From Luteimonas padinae (GTDB lineage: Bacteria; Pseudomonadota; Gammaproteobacteria; Xanthomonadales; Xanthomonadaceae): a stretch of 64,000 nucleotides of DNA. This document shows, one piece after another, positions 42,866-50,849 of this stretch (the first letter of the stretch is position 1; each line of letters starts with the position of its first letter). The position numbers and the translations under genes are program-made. Below the pieces are notes generated by a model. It saw only the letters and a list, made by a program, of their open reading frames with translations. It did no database searches and was not told the origin of the DNA. Location of the stretch: positions 1 through 64,000 of the forward strand of contig NZ_BMZT01000002.1 in NCBI RefSeq assembly GCF_014652935.1, written 5' to 3'.

Positions 42866-44085
42866 GGCACGGATTCCTGGGAGGCGGGGGAAGGGGGATG
42901 GACGTGGTGCAGGCCGGCGACGCCGGCCTGCCTGCAACGCGCCAGCACGTCGTCGAAGCCGTCGGCCAGCGCGTAGCGGGGCAGCAGCGCGGGCGGCAGC
43001 ACCCAGCCGGCGGCCGCGAGCTGCTCCAGCACCACCAGGTGGTCGAGCGCGAACTTGCCGGCGAACAGCCACTCGAAGCTGCCGCCGGAGCCAAGGTGCC
43101 CGAGCAGGTCGCGCAGGCCGCGCAGGTAGACCGCATCCTTGGTGAGGCCGCCGCCGCGGAGCGCGCGCACCGCGATGTCGAAGGCGTCGGCGGTGGAAAA
43201 GCCGTGGGCGTCGTGCAGGCAGGCGAAGACGGCGGGGATGTCTTCGCCATGGATCGCCATGTCGGCGGCCACCACGCGCGCGGCCAGCACCCGCAGCCGC
43301 TCGCCGGGCAGGTAGCCGGACAGGTATTCGGCCAGCACGCCCAGGCCTTCCTGCAGCGGGTCGTAGTGCGCAAGCCCCACCGAAAGCTGGCGCAGCGGTT
43401 GCTGCAGGCCGTTGTGGCGCGTGAGCACGTGGGTGCCGATCTCGTGCTGCACCAGCGGCTGCAGACGCGCGCGCGGCAGGCGCAGGCGTGCATCGAGGTA
43501 CAGCCGGCCGTGGGACACCATCATCAGCGAGCCGATGTCGGCGTCGACCACCACGTCGAGACTGAAGCCGGGCGCGCGCCCGCGGTACCAGTCCACTTCG
43601 TCCTCGACCGCGGCTACCACCGCGTCGACGCCGGTGTCGGCTTCCAGCGGCTCGCTGTCGGCGACGCTGGCGAGGACGTCGCTGGCCAGCGCGAGCAGTC
43701 CGGCCTCGACGCCGCCGAACAGGTCGATGCTGGCGCCCACGAAACCGTCGGTGCCGCGCAGGCGCACCAGTTCGATCATGCGCGCGAGTTCGCGCTGCTT
43801 CTCGCCCAGTACGCCGGCCAGCAGCGGTGACTCGATCCGCTCCACCGGCAGCGCCAGCAGGCGCTCGCGCATCGCGTCGAGGCCCGCCGGCGGCTCGGCG
43901 TAGCGCAGTGGTGCCACCCGCCGGCGGCCGGAGGCCTCGAAGTCCTCCCAGAGCGCGTCGGTGCCGAGCGGCGTAAGCGCGATCAGCCAGTCCAGTCCGG
44001 CGTCGATCTCGATCAGCGCCGCGTCCACCTCGGCGGCGACCGGCGGCAACGGGCGCGGCGACACGGCGCCGTGGTCCGCGCTCAC
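42862..44085 (-). CDS. DUF1704 / QEGLA motif metallopeptidase-like protein
   Basis: A 407-residue protein with a GTG start overlapping the previous stop (GTGA). LQPLVQHEIGTHVLTRHNG carries HExxxH (H214, E215, H219), and YDPLQEGLGVLAEYL is the QEGLA motif with the third zinc-binding Glu. The family includes the eukaryotic MATCAP tubulin carboxypeptidases, so a peptidase that removes a C-terminal residue is a reasonable idea. Older labels call it 'flavohemoglobin expression-modulating' without strong support. Operon: formylglutamate amidohydrolase, this gene, ATP-grasp ligase. Confidence 0.82.
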   Translation of the reverse strand: MSADHGAVSPRPLPPVAAEVDAALIEIDAGLDWLIALTPLGTDALWEDFEASGRRRVAPLRYAEPPAGLDAMRERLLALPVERIESPLLAGVLGEKQRELARMIELVRLRGTDGFVGASIDLFGGVEAGLLALASDVLASVADSEPLEADTGVDAVVAAVEDEVDWYRGRAPGFSLDVVVDADIGSLMMVSHGRLYLDARLRLPRARLQPLVQHEIGTHVLTRHNGLQQPLRQLSVGLAHYDPLQEGLGVLAEYLSGYLPGERLRVLAARVVAADMAIHGEDIPAVFACLHDAHGFSTADAFDIAVRALRGGGLTKDAVYLRGLRDLLGHLGSGGSFEWLFAGKFALDHLVVLEQLAAAGWVLPPALLPRYALADGFDDVLARCRQAGVAGLHHVHPPSPASQESVP

Positions 44086-44939
44086 CCGGCGGCCCTGAAG
44101 TCGTCCCGCACCGCGTCGACCGCGGCCTGGAGCCCGTCGCGCATGGCATACAGCGCGGCGATGTCCGCCTGGCCGCTGTGCTCGTCCATGAAGATCTTCT
44201 TGTATTCGGGCGAGATCGTGCACACGCGGCTGCCCCAGCGCGCGTATACCCATTCCGGGAAGTCGCCACCGGTGGGGAAGCGCACGTTTGCACGCACATC
44301 CGGCATGCGGCCGGCGATCGGCGTGGCGCGCAGCGCGTCGGCGAAGCGCGCGGTCACCGCGCTCCAGCGCGCGGGGTCGGCCGTGGTCAGCCCCAGCTCG
44401 ATGTCCGGGTTGTCGTCCTGCGGCGCGGCGTCGGCATCGGGACCGTCGCGGCGGTGGTTGTAGCTGTGGATGTCGACCAGCAGCACCGCGTCCCAGCGTT
44501 CGAGCAGGCGGTCGAGCAGCTCCGCGACCATCGAGCGGAAGCGGTCCCAGCCGGCGAGCGACCGTGCGATCTCGGACTCGGGCAGCGGCCGCCGCCATAC
44601 CTCCAGGCCCCAGCAGTCGTCCGGGCCGGTGTACACCGCGCCCTTGCGCGGCCGGTTGTGGTCGAGCTCGAAGCGCGAGGTCGGAACCTGGATGCGCACG
44701 TCGCCGACGGCGGTGAGCAGGCCGGTGAGCGGATCCTCCTCGCGGAAGCGTGCGGCGTCGGGAAGCGCCAGCAGCGGCCGCAGCGCGGACCGGATGCGGT
44801 GGCCGTCGTGGATCGCGGTGGCGACCACGGGGCCGTCGGACACCGCGATGTTCCATTCGCGCGTCGCGGGGCTGGGGATCGGCAGGTCGTCGCCGGCGAA
44901 GTAGCGGCCGCGCGCGGCGGTGATGTCTCGCAAAGCCAT
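44082..44939 (-). CDS. N-formylglutamate amidohydrolase family protein
   Basis: A 285-residue protein starting MALRDITAARGRYF. DGHRIRSALRP, TSRFELDHNRPRKGAVYTGP, LLVDIHSYNHRRDG (HSY metal/catalytic motif) and FPTGGDFPEWVYARW are the conserved FGase blocks. HutG-type members cleave N-formylglutamate, but in this neighbourhood the enzyme probably acts on another N-acyl or C-terminal amide. First gene of a tightly overlapped three-gene operon. The ATG is preferred over longer frames, which lack homology. Confidence 0.85.
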   Translation of the reverse strand: MALRDITAARGRYFAGDDLPIPSPATREWNIAVSDGPVVATAIHDGHRIRSALRPLLALPDAARFREEDPLTGLLTAVGDVRIQVPTSRFELDHNRPRKGAVYTGPDDCWGLEVWRRPLPESEIARSLAGWDRFRSMVAELLDRLLERWDAVLLVDIHSYNHRRDGPDADAAPQDDNPDIELGLTTADPARWSAVTARFADALRATPIAGRMPDVRANVRFPTGGDFPEWVYARWGSRVCTISPEYKKIFMDEHSGQADIAALYAMRDGLQAAVDAVRDDFRAAG

Positions 44940-45033
44940 GGTGCCGATGCTGGCAGCGCCGCAATGATCATGCCGTGACCACCGCGCTGCGTTGCCCACG
45001 CGCAGGACACGCAGCGCCTGCGAGCATGCCGCC

Positions 45034-46146
45034 ATGTCCGCACGCATGCACGCACTGCCCGTGGTCGCGATGCTGGCGGTGGCGATGCTCGTGCCGCTGG
45101 CCTGCGGGAAGACACCTGGCGTCGATCCGCCGCCGCCGTCCGCCGCGCCTCCAGCCGGGTTGGCGGCGCAGTCCGGGGGCTGCGTCGCGCGGCCGGACCG
45201 GCAAGGCCTGGCCGCGACGGTCGCGGCGCTGCTGGCCGAGGCCGACGCGATCGCGCCGCTGCGCGCGGTGGTGGTCGCGCGCGATGGCGTCGTGCTGGCA
45301 GAGCGCGGTTATGGCGGTGCGCGTCCCGACACGCCGGCCAACATCAAGTCGGCCTCGAAGACCGTGGTGTCGGCCCTGGTCGGCGTCGCGATCGACAAGG
45401 GCCTGCTCGAGGGCGTCGACCAGCCGATCGCGCCGCTGCTGGACACGGAGCTGCCGCCCGATCCCGATCCACGGCTGGCGCGCGTCACCATCGGCCACCT
45501 GCTGTCGATGCAGGCGGGCCTGGAGCGCACCTCGGGCCCGTACTACGGGCGCTGGGTGGCCAGCGACAACTGGGTGCGCGATGCGCTGGCGCGGCCCTTC
45601 GTCGACGAGCCGGGCGGGGCGATGCTGTATTCCACCGGCTCCACGCACCTGCTGTCAGCAATCCTTGCGCGCGCCAGCGGGCGGCCGGTGCTGGAGCTTG
45701 CGCGCGAATGGCTCGGCCCGCAGGCCGGCTTCGTCATCTCCGCGTGGGACCGCGACCCGCAGGGTATCCACTTCGGCGGCAACAACATGGCGATGGACAC
45801 GCGCTCGCTGCTGGCCTTCGGCGAGATCTACCGCAGCGGCGGCGTGTCACGCGACGGACGCCGGCTGCTGTCCCGGGCGTGGATCGACGCGTCGTGGCAG
45901 CCGCGGACGCAGTCGCGCTTCACCGGCGACGGCTACGGCTACGGCTGGTTCCTGCGCGACATCGCCGGCGAGCCTGTGCGCTTCGCTTGGGGCTACGGCG
46001 GGCAGATGCTCTACGTCGTGCCTTCGCTGGAGCTGGTGGTGGCCATGACTTCCGATGACGGCCAGGCGTCTGCCCGCAGCGGCCACCGCGATGCGCTTCA
46101 CGGGCTTGCCGCGGAGGTCATCCGCGCGGCGCGCTGCGCCTCCTGA
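45034..46146 (+). CDS. Serine hydrolase (beta-lactamase fold) lipoprotein
   Basis: A 370-residue protein starting MSARMHALPVVAMLAVAML, with lipobox LVPLAC. The mature part is a class C beta-lactamase/DD-peptidase-like enzyme: NIKSASKTVVSALVG (SxxK), MLYSTGSTHLLSA (YxT/N motif) and WGYGGQMLYVVP (third motif in place of KTG). It acts in the periplasm and may hydrolyse esters or D-peptides rather than beta-lactams. It is divergent from the formylglutamate amidohydrolase operon. Confidence 0.82.
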   Translation: MSARMHALPVVAMLAVAMLVPLACGKTPGVDPPPPSAAPPAGLAAQSGGCVARPDRQGLAATVAALLAEADAIAPLRAVVVARDGVVLAERGYGGARPDTPANIKSASKTVVSALVGVAIDKGLLEGVDQPIAPLLDTELPPDPDPRLARVTIGHLLSMQAGLERTSGPYYGRWVASDNWVRDALARPFVDEPGGAMLYSTGSTHLLSAILARASGRPVLELAREWLGPQAGFVISAWDRDPQGIHFGGNNMAMDTRSLLAFGEIYRSGGVSRDGRRLLSRAWIDASWQPRTQSRFTGDGYGYGWFLRDIAGEPVRFAWGYGGQMLYVVPSLELVVAMTSDDGQASARSGHRDALHGLAAEVIRAARCAS

Positions 46147-46195
46147 GCCCGCCGCCGCCCGCCGCCGCGAGTGCCGGAAGTCCGCCTTCATGTGC

Positions 46196-46201
46196 TAATG
46201 T
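46196..46201 (+). promoter_or_regulatory. -10-like hexamer TAATGT before the borosin-like locus
   Basis: TAATGT lies in the 136-base gap after the serine hydrolase gene. A transcript starting just after it would carry a ~75-base leader to the precursor ATG, which has GGGGAC as a weak ribosome site. No clear -35 box is visible. Confidence 0.35.
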
Positions 46202-46282
46202 CCGCCGATGCTGCGGGTCGGGAAGGGGCTGGGGAGTCCCGGCGCGGGCCGTGGACGTTCGCACATCGACGGGGACAAGAAG

Positions 46283-46495
46283 ATGCTGACGCTGCTGGAC
46301 CTGATGAGGAAGCTCGCGAGTGATGCCGCGCTGGCCGCGGAATACGAGAGGGACCCCGCCGCCGTGGTGAGCCGCGCCGGCCTGACCGACGAAGAGCAGA
46401 AGGCGATGCTGGCCAAGGACTACGCGTCCATCAAGGAGCTGACCGGGCTGAGCGACGGCCAGTTCGCGACCAACCACATCGTCAAGGCGTACTGA
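46283..46495 (+). CDS. Predicted split-borosin RiPP precursor peptide (70 aa)
   Basis: A 70-residue protein: MLTLLDLMRKLASDAALAAE, then YERDPAAVVSRAGLTDEEQK and a tail ending NHIVKAY. The helical body with D-P-x-A-V and AGLT-D-E-x-(2)-A-M-L matches the LigA-like binding domain of split-borosin precursors such as Shewanella SonA. There, a short hydrophobic C-terminus is N-methylated on backbone amides; here the candidate core is about FATNHIVKAY. The downstream gene encodes the matching methyltransferase domain, 39 bases away. The in-frame upstream ATG at 46208 is disfavoured because the added residues do not align. No cleavage site is recognisable. Confidence 0.75.
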   Translation: MLTLLDLMRKLASDAALAAEYERDPAAVVSRAGLTDEEQKAMLAKDYASIKELTGLSDGQFATNHIVKAY

Positions 46496-46534
46496 CCGCC
46501 GTCCTCGCCGCCGTCCGCCGCGACCGCACGCCCC

Positions 46535-49033
46535 ATGTGCCGGCTGGCCCGCATTGCCGCCGTCCTCGTGCTGGTGCTGGCGGGTGCGCCGGTGCTTGCC
46601 GACGATGCGCTGGAAGCACGGGTCGCGGAGATCGAGCAGCTGGGGATCTCCGCGCACTGGCGCGAATCCGACCGCAAGCTCGACGACCTGGCACCGCGCC
46701 TGGATGAACTCACGCCGGAGCAGCGCGCCCGGGTCGAGTTTGTGCGCCTGCGCAACCTCGGGCTGGCCGGCAGGGAGCCCGCGGCGCTGCAGGGCTTCTC
46801 CCGGCTGCTGCAGCAGGCGGAGATGCCAGCCGCGCTGCGGGTGCGCGCCTACACCACCGCGATCAGCATCGCCGCCAACGTCGAGGACTGGCCGCGGGCC
46901 TTCGGCTGGCTGAGCGAAGGCCTGGAATACCTGCCCGACGCGCCGGAAAGCGCTCCCGCGCTGCTCGGGGCCGCCAGCTACCTGCACACGCTGGTGGGCG
47001 AGATCGGCAAGGCGCGCGACCTCGCCCGCCAGGCCCTGGATGCGGTGGAGGCGACGGGCGACGCGCGTGGGCGCTGCCTTGCGCTTGCCGACCTCGCGAT
47101 GGCCGAGGACCACGCGGGCAACTACAGCGAAGCCGAAGGCTGGAGGCGCCGCCAGATCGACGCCTGCCAGGCTGCCGGCGACCGCGTCTTCGTGGCCAAC
47201 GCCAAATACGGCATCGGCAAGATGGTCGCGGCCCAGGGACGGCCGGCGGAGGCGCTGGACTGGTCGCGCCAGGCGCTGGCCGAATTCGAGGCGGCCGGCT
47301 TCGCCGCGGGCAGCTGGAGCGCGCGGCTGGAGCTGGCCGGCAACCTCATCGCGCTGGACCGCGAGCTCGACCGCGCGGAGTCCATGCTGCTCGAGACGCT
47401 GGAGTATTACCGCGGCCAGAACACCGAGCTCGCGGTAGCCGAGACCGAGCGCCTGCTCGCGCGGCTCGCGGAGCAGCGCGACGACGACGTCGGGGCGCTG
47501 ACCCACCTGCGGCGGGCGATGGACGCGCAGGAAATCGCCGAGCGTGAATCCCGCGAGCGTCGCTTGGCCTATCTCCAGGTGGAATTCGACACGCAGCTGA
47601 AGGAGCAGCAGATCGCGCTGCTCGAAGCCGAAAAGGAGCTGGCCGCGCTTCAGGTCACGGCCACCCAGCGCCGGCAGTGGCTGCTCGGCATGGGCATGTT
47701 CGGCCTGCTGGTCACCGCGCTGCTGCTGCTGCTCCTGCTGCGGCACAGCTCGCGCGAGCGCGGCCGCTACCGCCATCAGTCGGAGCGCGACGGGCTGACC
47801 GGCCTGTTCAACTACCAGCAGGTGCGCAAGCGCGGCGGCGATGCCTTCCGGCGCGCGCGCCAGGACGGCCGCCCGTTCACCGCCGTCATCGCCGACATCG
47901 ACCTCTTCAAGCAGGTCAACGACCGCCACGGCCACGCCGCGGGCGACGAGGCGCTGCGCTCCCTCGGCGGCTGGATCAGCGGGATCGTCGGGGCCGGCGC
48001 GATCGCCGGCCGCAGCGGCGGCGACGAGTTCACGATCCTGCTGCAGGGAACGGCCGCCGACGCCGAAGCGCTGCTGCAGCGCCTGCGCGAGCGGATGGAG
48101 CCGATCACCGTGTTCGGCCAGACCTTCAGCTTCAACTTCAGCGCCGGCGTGTGCCAGTACGACGGCAGCACGACCACGCTCGAACAGCTCATCCACAACG
48201 CCGACCAGGCGCTGTACCGCGCCAAGCACGGCGGGCGCGACCGGGTGGTCTGCGCGCGCGGGGCGGGGCAGCCGGAGGCGGGGCCCAGTGGATCGCTGGT
48301 GGTGGTGGGCAGCGGCATCCAGTTCGGGCGCCACACCAGCGAGCGCACGCTGTCGGAGATCCGCGAGGCCGAGCGGGTGCTCTGCCTGGTCGATCCGTTC
48401 GCGCTGGGAATGATCCACGGCTTCCGGCCCGACGCCGTCAACCTCGGCGTCCACTACGCGCCGGGCAAGGACCGCCGGGAAACCTATCGCGAGATCGAGG
48501 CCGCGATCATGGCCGAGGTCGAGGCCGGCCGGCAGGTCTGCGCGGTGTTCTACGGCCATCCCGGCGTCTTCGCCGACGTGCCGCATGCGGTGGTGCGCAG
48601 GACGCGCGCGCTGGGCCTGCCGGCGCGCATGGAGCCCGGCATCTCGGCGGAGGCCTGCCTGTACGCCGACCTCGGCCTGGATCCGGGACTGCGCGGCGTG
48701 CAGTCGCTGGAGGCCACGCACTTCATGATCCACGACCGCGAACCGGACACCGCCGCGCTGGTGCTGCTGTGGCAGGTGACGCTGGCCGGCGACCTCTCCT
48801 GCACCCGGTTGCACGCCGAGCCGGAAGGACTGCAGGCGCTGGTCGACAAGCTGCTGCGCTGGTATCCCGCCGACCACGAGGTGGTGCTGTACGAGGCGGC
48901 GCAGCTGCCGATCGACGCACCGCGGATCGATCGCCTCGCGCTTGCGGACCTGCCAGCGGCGCATTACGAGGAATACACCACGCTGGTGATCCCGGCGCTG
49001 CGCGTGCCGCGCAGGGTGCAGGCCGGCGCCTGA
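46535..49033 (+). CDS. TPR-transmembrane-GGDEF-borosin methyltransferase fusion
   Basis: 832 residues. Order: signal peptide 1-22; TPR-like helical repeats ~40-330 (for example LARQALDAVEATGDARGRCL); coiled coil ~335-380; one transmembrane helix ~381-403; GGDEF domain ~413-575 with ADIDLFKQVNDRHGH (D454, N462) and GGDEF at 495-499. The RxxD inhibitory site is replaced by GAGA (486-489). From ~586 to 822 comes a tetrapyrrole-methylase-fold domain of the borosin type: GSLVVVGSGIQFG, YGHPGVF (673-679), MEPGISAEACLYADLG, LLWQVTLAGD. Y641, R647 and Y651 match the catalytic Tyr/Arg/Tyr spacing of OphMA and SonM. The TPR part is periplasmic; the cyclase and methyltransferase are cytoplasmic. It follows its likely substrate gene. 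Confidence 0.85.
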   Translation: MCRLARIAAVLVLVLAGAPVLADDALEARVAEIEQLGISAHWRESDRKLDDLAPRLDELTPEQRARVEFVRLRNLGLAGREPAALQGFSRLLQQAEMPAALRVRAYTTAISIAANVEDWPRAFGWLSEGLEYLPDAPESAPALLGAASYLHTLVGEIGKARDLARQALDAVEATGDARGRCLALADLAMAEDHAGNYSEAEGWRRRQIDACQAAGDRVFVANAKYGIGKMVAAQGRPAEALDWSRQALAEFEAAGFAAGSWSARLELAGNLIALDRELDRAESMLLETLEYYRGQNTELAVAETERLLARLAEQRDDDVGALTHLRRAMDAQEIAERESRERRLAYLQVEFDTQLKEQQIALLEAEKELAALQVTATQRRQWLLGMGMFGLLVTALLLLLLLRHSSRERGRYRHQSERDGLTGLFNYQQVRKRGGDAFRRARQDGRPFTAVIADIDLFKQVNDRHGHAAGDEALRSLGGWISGIVGAGAIAGRSGGDEFTILLQGTAADAEALLQRLRERMEPITVFGQTFSFNFSAGVCQYDGSTTTLEQLIHNADQALYRAKHGGRDRVVCARGAGQPEAGPSGSLVVVGSGIQFGRHTSERTLSEIREAERVLCLVDPFALGMIHGFRPDAVNLGVHYAPGKDRRETYREIEAAIMAEVEAGRQVCAVFYGHPGVFADVPHAVVRRTRALGLPARMEPGISAEACLYADLGLDPGLRGVQSLEATHFMIHDREPDTAALVLLWQVTLAGDLSCTRLHAEPEGLQALVDKLLRWYPADHEVVLYEAAQLPIDAPRIDRLALADLPAAHYEEYTTLVIPALRVPRRVQAGA

Positions 49034-49043
49034 GGGCGTGGTG

Positions 49044-49072
49044 GCCGCCGCGGACCCCGGGTCCGCGGCGGC
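49044..49072. terminator. Perfect inverted repeat between convergent genes
   Basis: GCCGCCGCGGACCC and its complement GGGTCCGCGGCGGC form a near-perfect palindrome of 29 bases between the stop of the fusion gene and that of the M28 peptidase. There is no T-run, so it is probably a bidirectional Rho-assisted terminator or stabiliser. Confidence 0.6.
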
Positions 49073-49078
49073 GCAGGC

Positions 49079-50671
49079 TCACTTCGGATCGAGCAGCGGC
49101 TTGCGCGGCATCCGCTCATCGCGCATCGCCGCGTGCCAGGCGAACGAGGCCACGATGGCCGCGGCCTGTTTGAGGTCCTCCGGCTCGGCGTGGTCCCAGG
49201 TGTCCAGGTGGGTGTGGTGGACGTTGGTGAAGTAGTCCAGCCGGTCCTGGATGAACTGGAAGCCGGGCAGCCCGACGCGGTCGAAGGCGATGTGGTCGGT
49301 GCTGCCGGTGTTGCGCGTGGCGACGGTGGTGGCGCCGACGTCGTGGAAAGGCTTGAGCCAGGCCTCGAAGATCGGCATCGCGGCGAGGTTCTCCTGCGCG
49401 TAGATGCCGCGGAAGCGACCCGAACCGTTGTCCATGTTGAAGTAGACCGAGAAGCGCTCGTAGTCGCGCATCTTCCGCAGCGGGCCGGTGGGCTCGCGCA
49501 GCGAGGCCGGCAGCGCCTTCTGCGCCGGGTCGGTGGGCTCGGGGTAGTGGGCGAAGTGGCGCGCCACGTAGTCCTGCGAGCCGACCAGGCCCTGCTCCTC
49601 GCCGCTCCACAGCGCCACGCGGATGGTGCGCTCGGGCCGCGCGCCCACGGCCTTGAGGATGCGCATGGCCTCCATCATCACCGCCACGCCGGCGGCGTTG
49701 TCGGCGGCGCCGGTGCCGGTGTGCCAGGAGTCGAGGTGCGCGCCGATCATCACGATCTCGCCGGCCTTGCCGCCGCGGCCGGGGATCTCGGCGATGGTGT
49801 TGTGGCCGGGCTGGTTGGTCTCGTCGGTGAAGCGGGCGGCGACGTTGACGCGCAGGCGCACCGTCTGGCCATCGTCGAGCGCGCGCACCAGCGGATTGAA
49901 GTGCTCGGCGATCATGGCCAGTTCGGGGATCCCGACCGGCTCGCCGGCCTTGCGCGAGCCGCCGCCGGCGACGCGGATGATGCCGTTGTCCCAGCTGCTG
50001 ATGCTGATCGCCGCCAGCGCGCCTTCCTCGGCGAAGAAGGCGTTGACCGCACGGGTGAGCTCCTGGCGCTCGCCGTACTCCTTGACCCGCTTCGCGCGGT
50101 CGGCGGCGGCGGTCTTCGGCACGGTGAATTCCTGCAGCCCTTCCAGCGAGGTGGCGTCGTGGCGGTGCGAATCCGGCTCGGTGCCGCGCTTGTACTCGCG
50201 CGCCTCGCCCAGCAGCAGGACCTTGCCGCCGAGCTTGCCGCGGTACTTCTCGATGTCGGCCAGGGTCTTGATGTCGACCTTCACCAGTTCGCCCTCGACA
50301 GGGCCGTCGGTGCCCGGCGTCCAGGCCTTGGGCAGGGCGTGCAGCGGCTGCACGCGCCCGCCGAGCATCTCGACGCTGGCGGCGCTGAACTCCCAGCCGC
50401 GGCCGAAGTCCTCGAAGGCGTCGTCGTGGACGTTGGACAGGCCCCACTCGCTGAACTTGCCGCGGGTCCAGGCGTTGGCTTCCGCCATCTGCGGCGAGTT
50501 GCTCAGGCGCGGGCCGATGGTCTCGGTGAGGTGGCTGAAGGTCGCCATGACCTGGGAGTTGTGGAAGGCCTCCTGGCGGATCCGGCTGACCATGTCCAGG
50601 TCCACCGGTTCGTTGGCCATGGCCAGGCCGCTGGCGGCGAGGAGCACCGCCATCACGTAACGCTTCGACAT
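49079..50671 (-). CDS. M28 family zinc aminopeptidase, exported
   Basis: A 530-residue protein with a signal peptide (MSKRYVMAVLLAASGLAMAN). M28 core: MIGAHLDSWHTGTGAADNAA (first His and bridging Asp), WSGEEQGLVGSQ (catalytic Glu pair), YFNMDNGSG (Asp) and VHHTHLDTWD (last His). Residues ~130-270 form the PA-like insert. It cleaves N-terminal residues or dipeptides in the periplasm. It converges with the GGDEF-methyltransferase gene and shares no operon with it, so a role in maturing that peptide would be pure speculation. Confidence 0.9.
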   Translation of the reverse strand: MSKRYVMAVLLAASGLAMANEPVDLDMVSRIRQEAFHNSQVMATFSHLTETIGPRLSNSPQMAEANAWTRGKFSEWGLSNVHDDAFEDFGRGWEFSAASVEMLGGRVQPLHALPKAWTPGTDGPVEGELVKVDIKTLADIEKYRGKLGGKVLLLGEAREYKRGTEPDSHRHDATSLEGLQEFTVPKTAAADRAKRVKEYGERQELTRAVNAFFAEEGALAAISISSWDNGIIRVAGGGSRKAGEPVGIPELAMIAEHFNPLVRALDDGQTVRLRVNVAARFTDETNQPGHNTIAEIPGRGGKAGEIVMIGAHLDSWHTGTGAADNAAGVAVMMEAMRILKAVGARPERTIRVALWSGEEQGLVGSQDYVARHFAHYPEPTDPAQKALPASLREPTGPLRKMRDYERFSVYFNMDNGSGRFRGIYAQENLAAMPIFEAWLKPFHDVGATTVATRNTGSTDHIAFDRVGLPGFQFIQDRLDYFTNVHHTHLDTWDHAEPEDLKQAAAIVASFAWHAAMRDERMPRKPLLDPK

Positions 50672-50849
50672 CCTGATTCCTTCGCGCCGGGACGGGGCGC
50701 TGCAAGCCTTCGACTCTAGCGGCCGTGGCGCCGCGCTTCACCCGTCTTTAGTCACGCCGGTGCGCGGACCGCGCGGGCCGCGCACTGGTCCGCCGCCGCT
50801 GTTTGCTACGCTTCGCGCCCCCGCCACCGGATCGTCCGCCGTGCCCCTG

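Noticed and set aside
46208-46282. Upstream in-frame ATG as start of the precursor peptide
   Set aside because: The 25 added residues are Gly/Arg-rich and do not align with precursor families; the ATG at 46283 has a ribosome-site-like GGGGAC.
46118-48964. Very long open frame on the minus strand opposite the GGDEF-methyltransferase gene
   Set aside because: It has Arg/Gln/Val-rich low-complexity composition, no domain, and mirrors a well-supported gene on the plus strand. Such antisense frames arise from G/C at third positions.
49079-50671. M28 peptidase as the maturation protease of the borosin-like peptide
   Set aside because: It is convergent, exported and a general aminopeptidase; nothing but proximity links it to the peptide.
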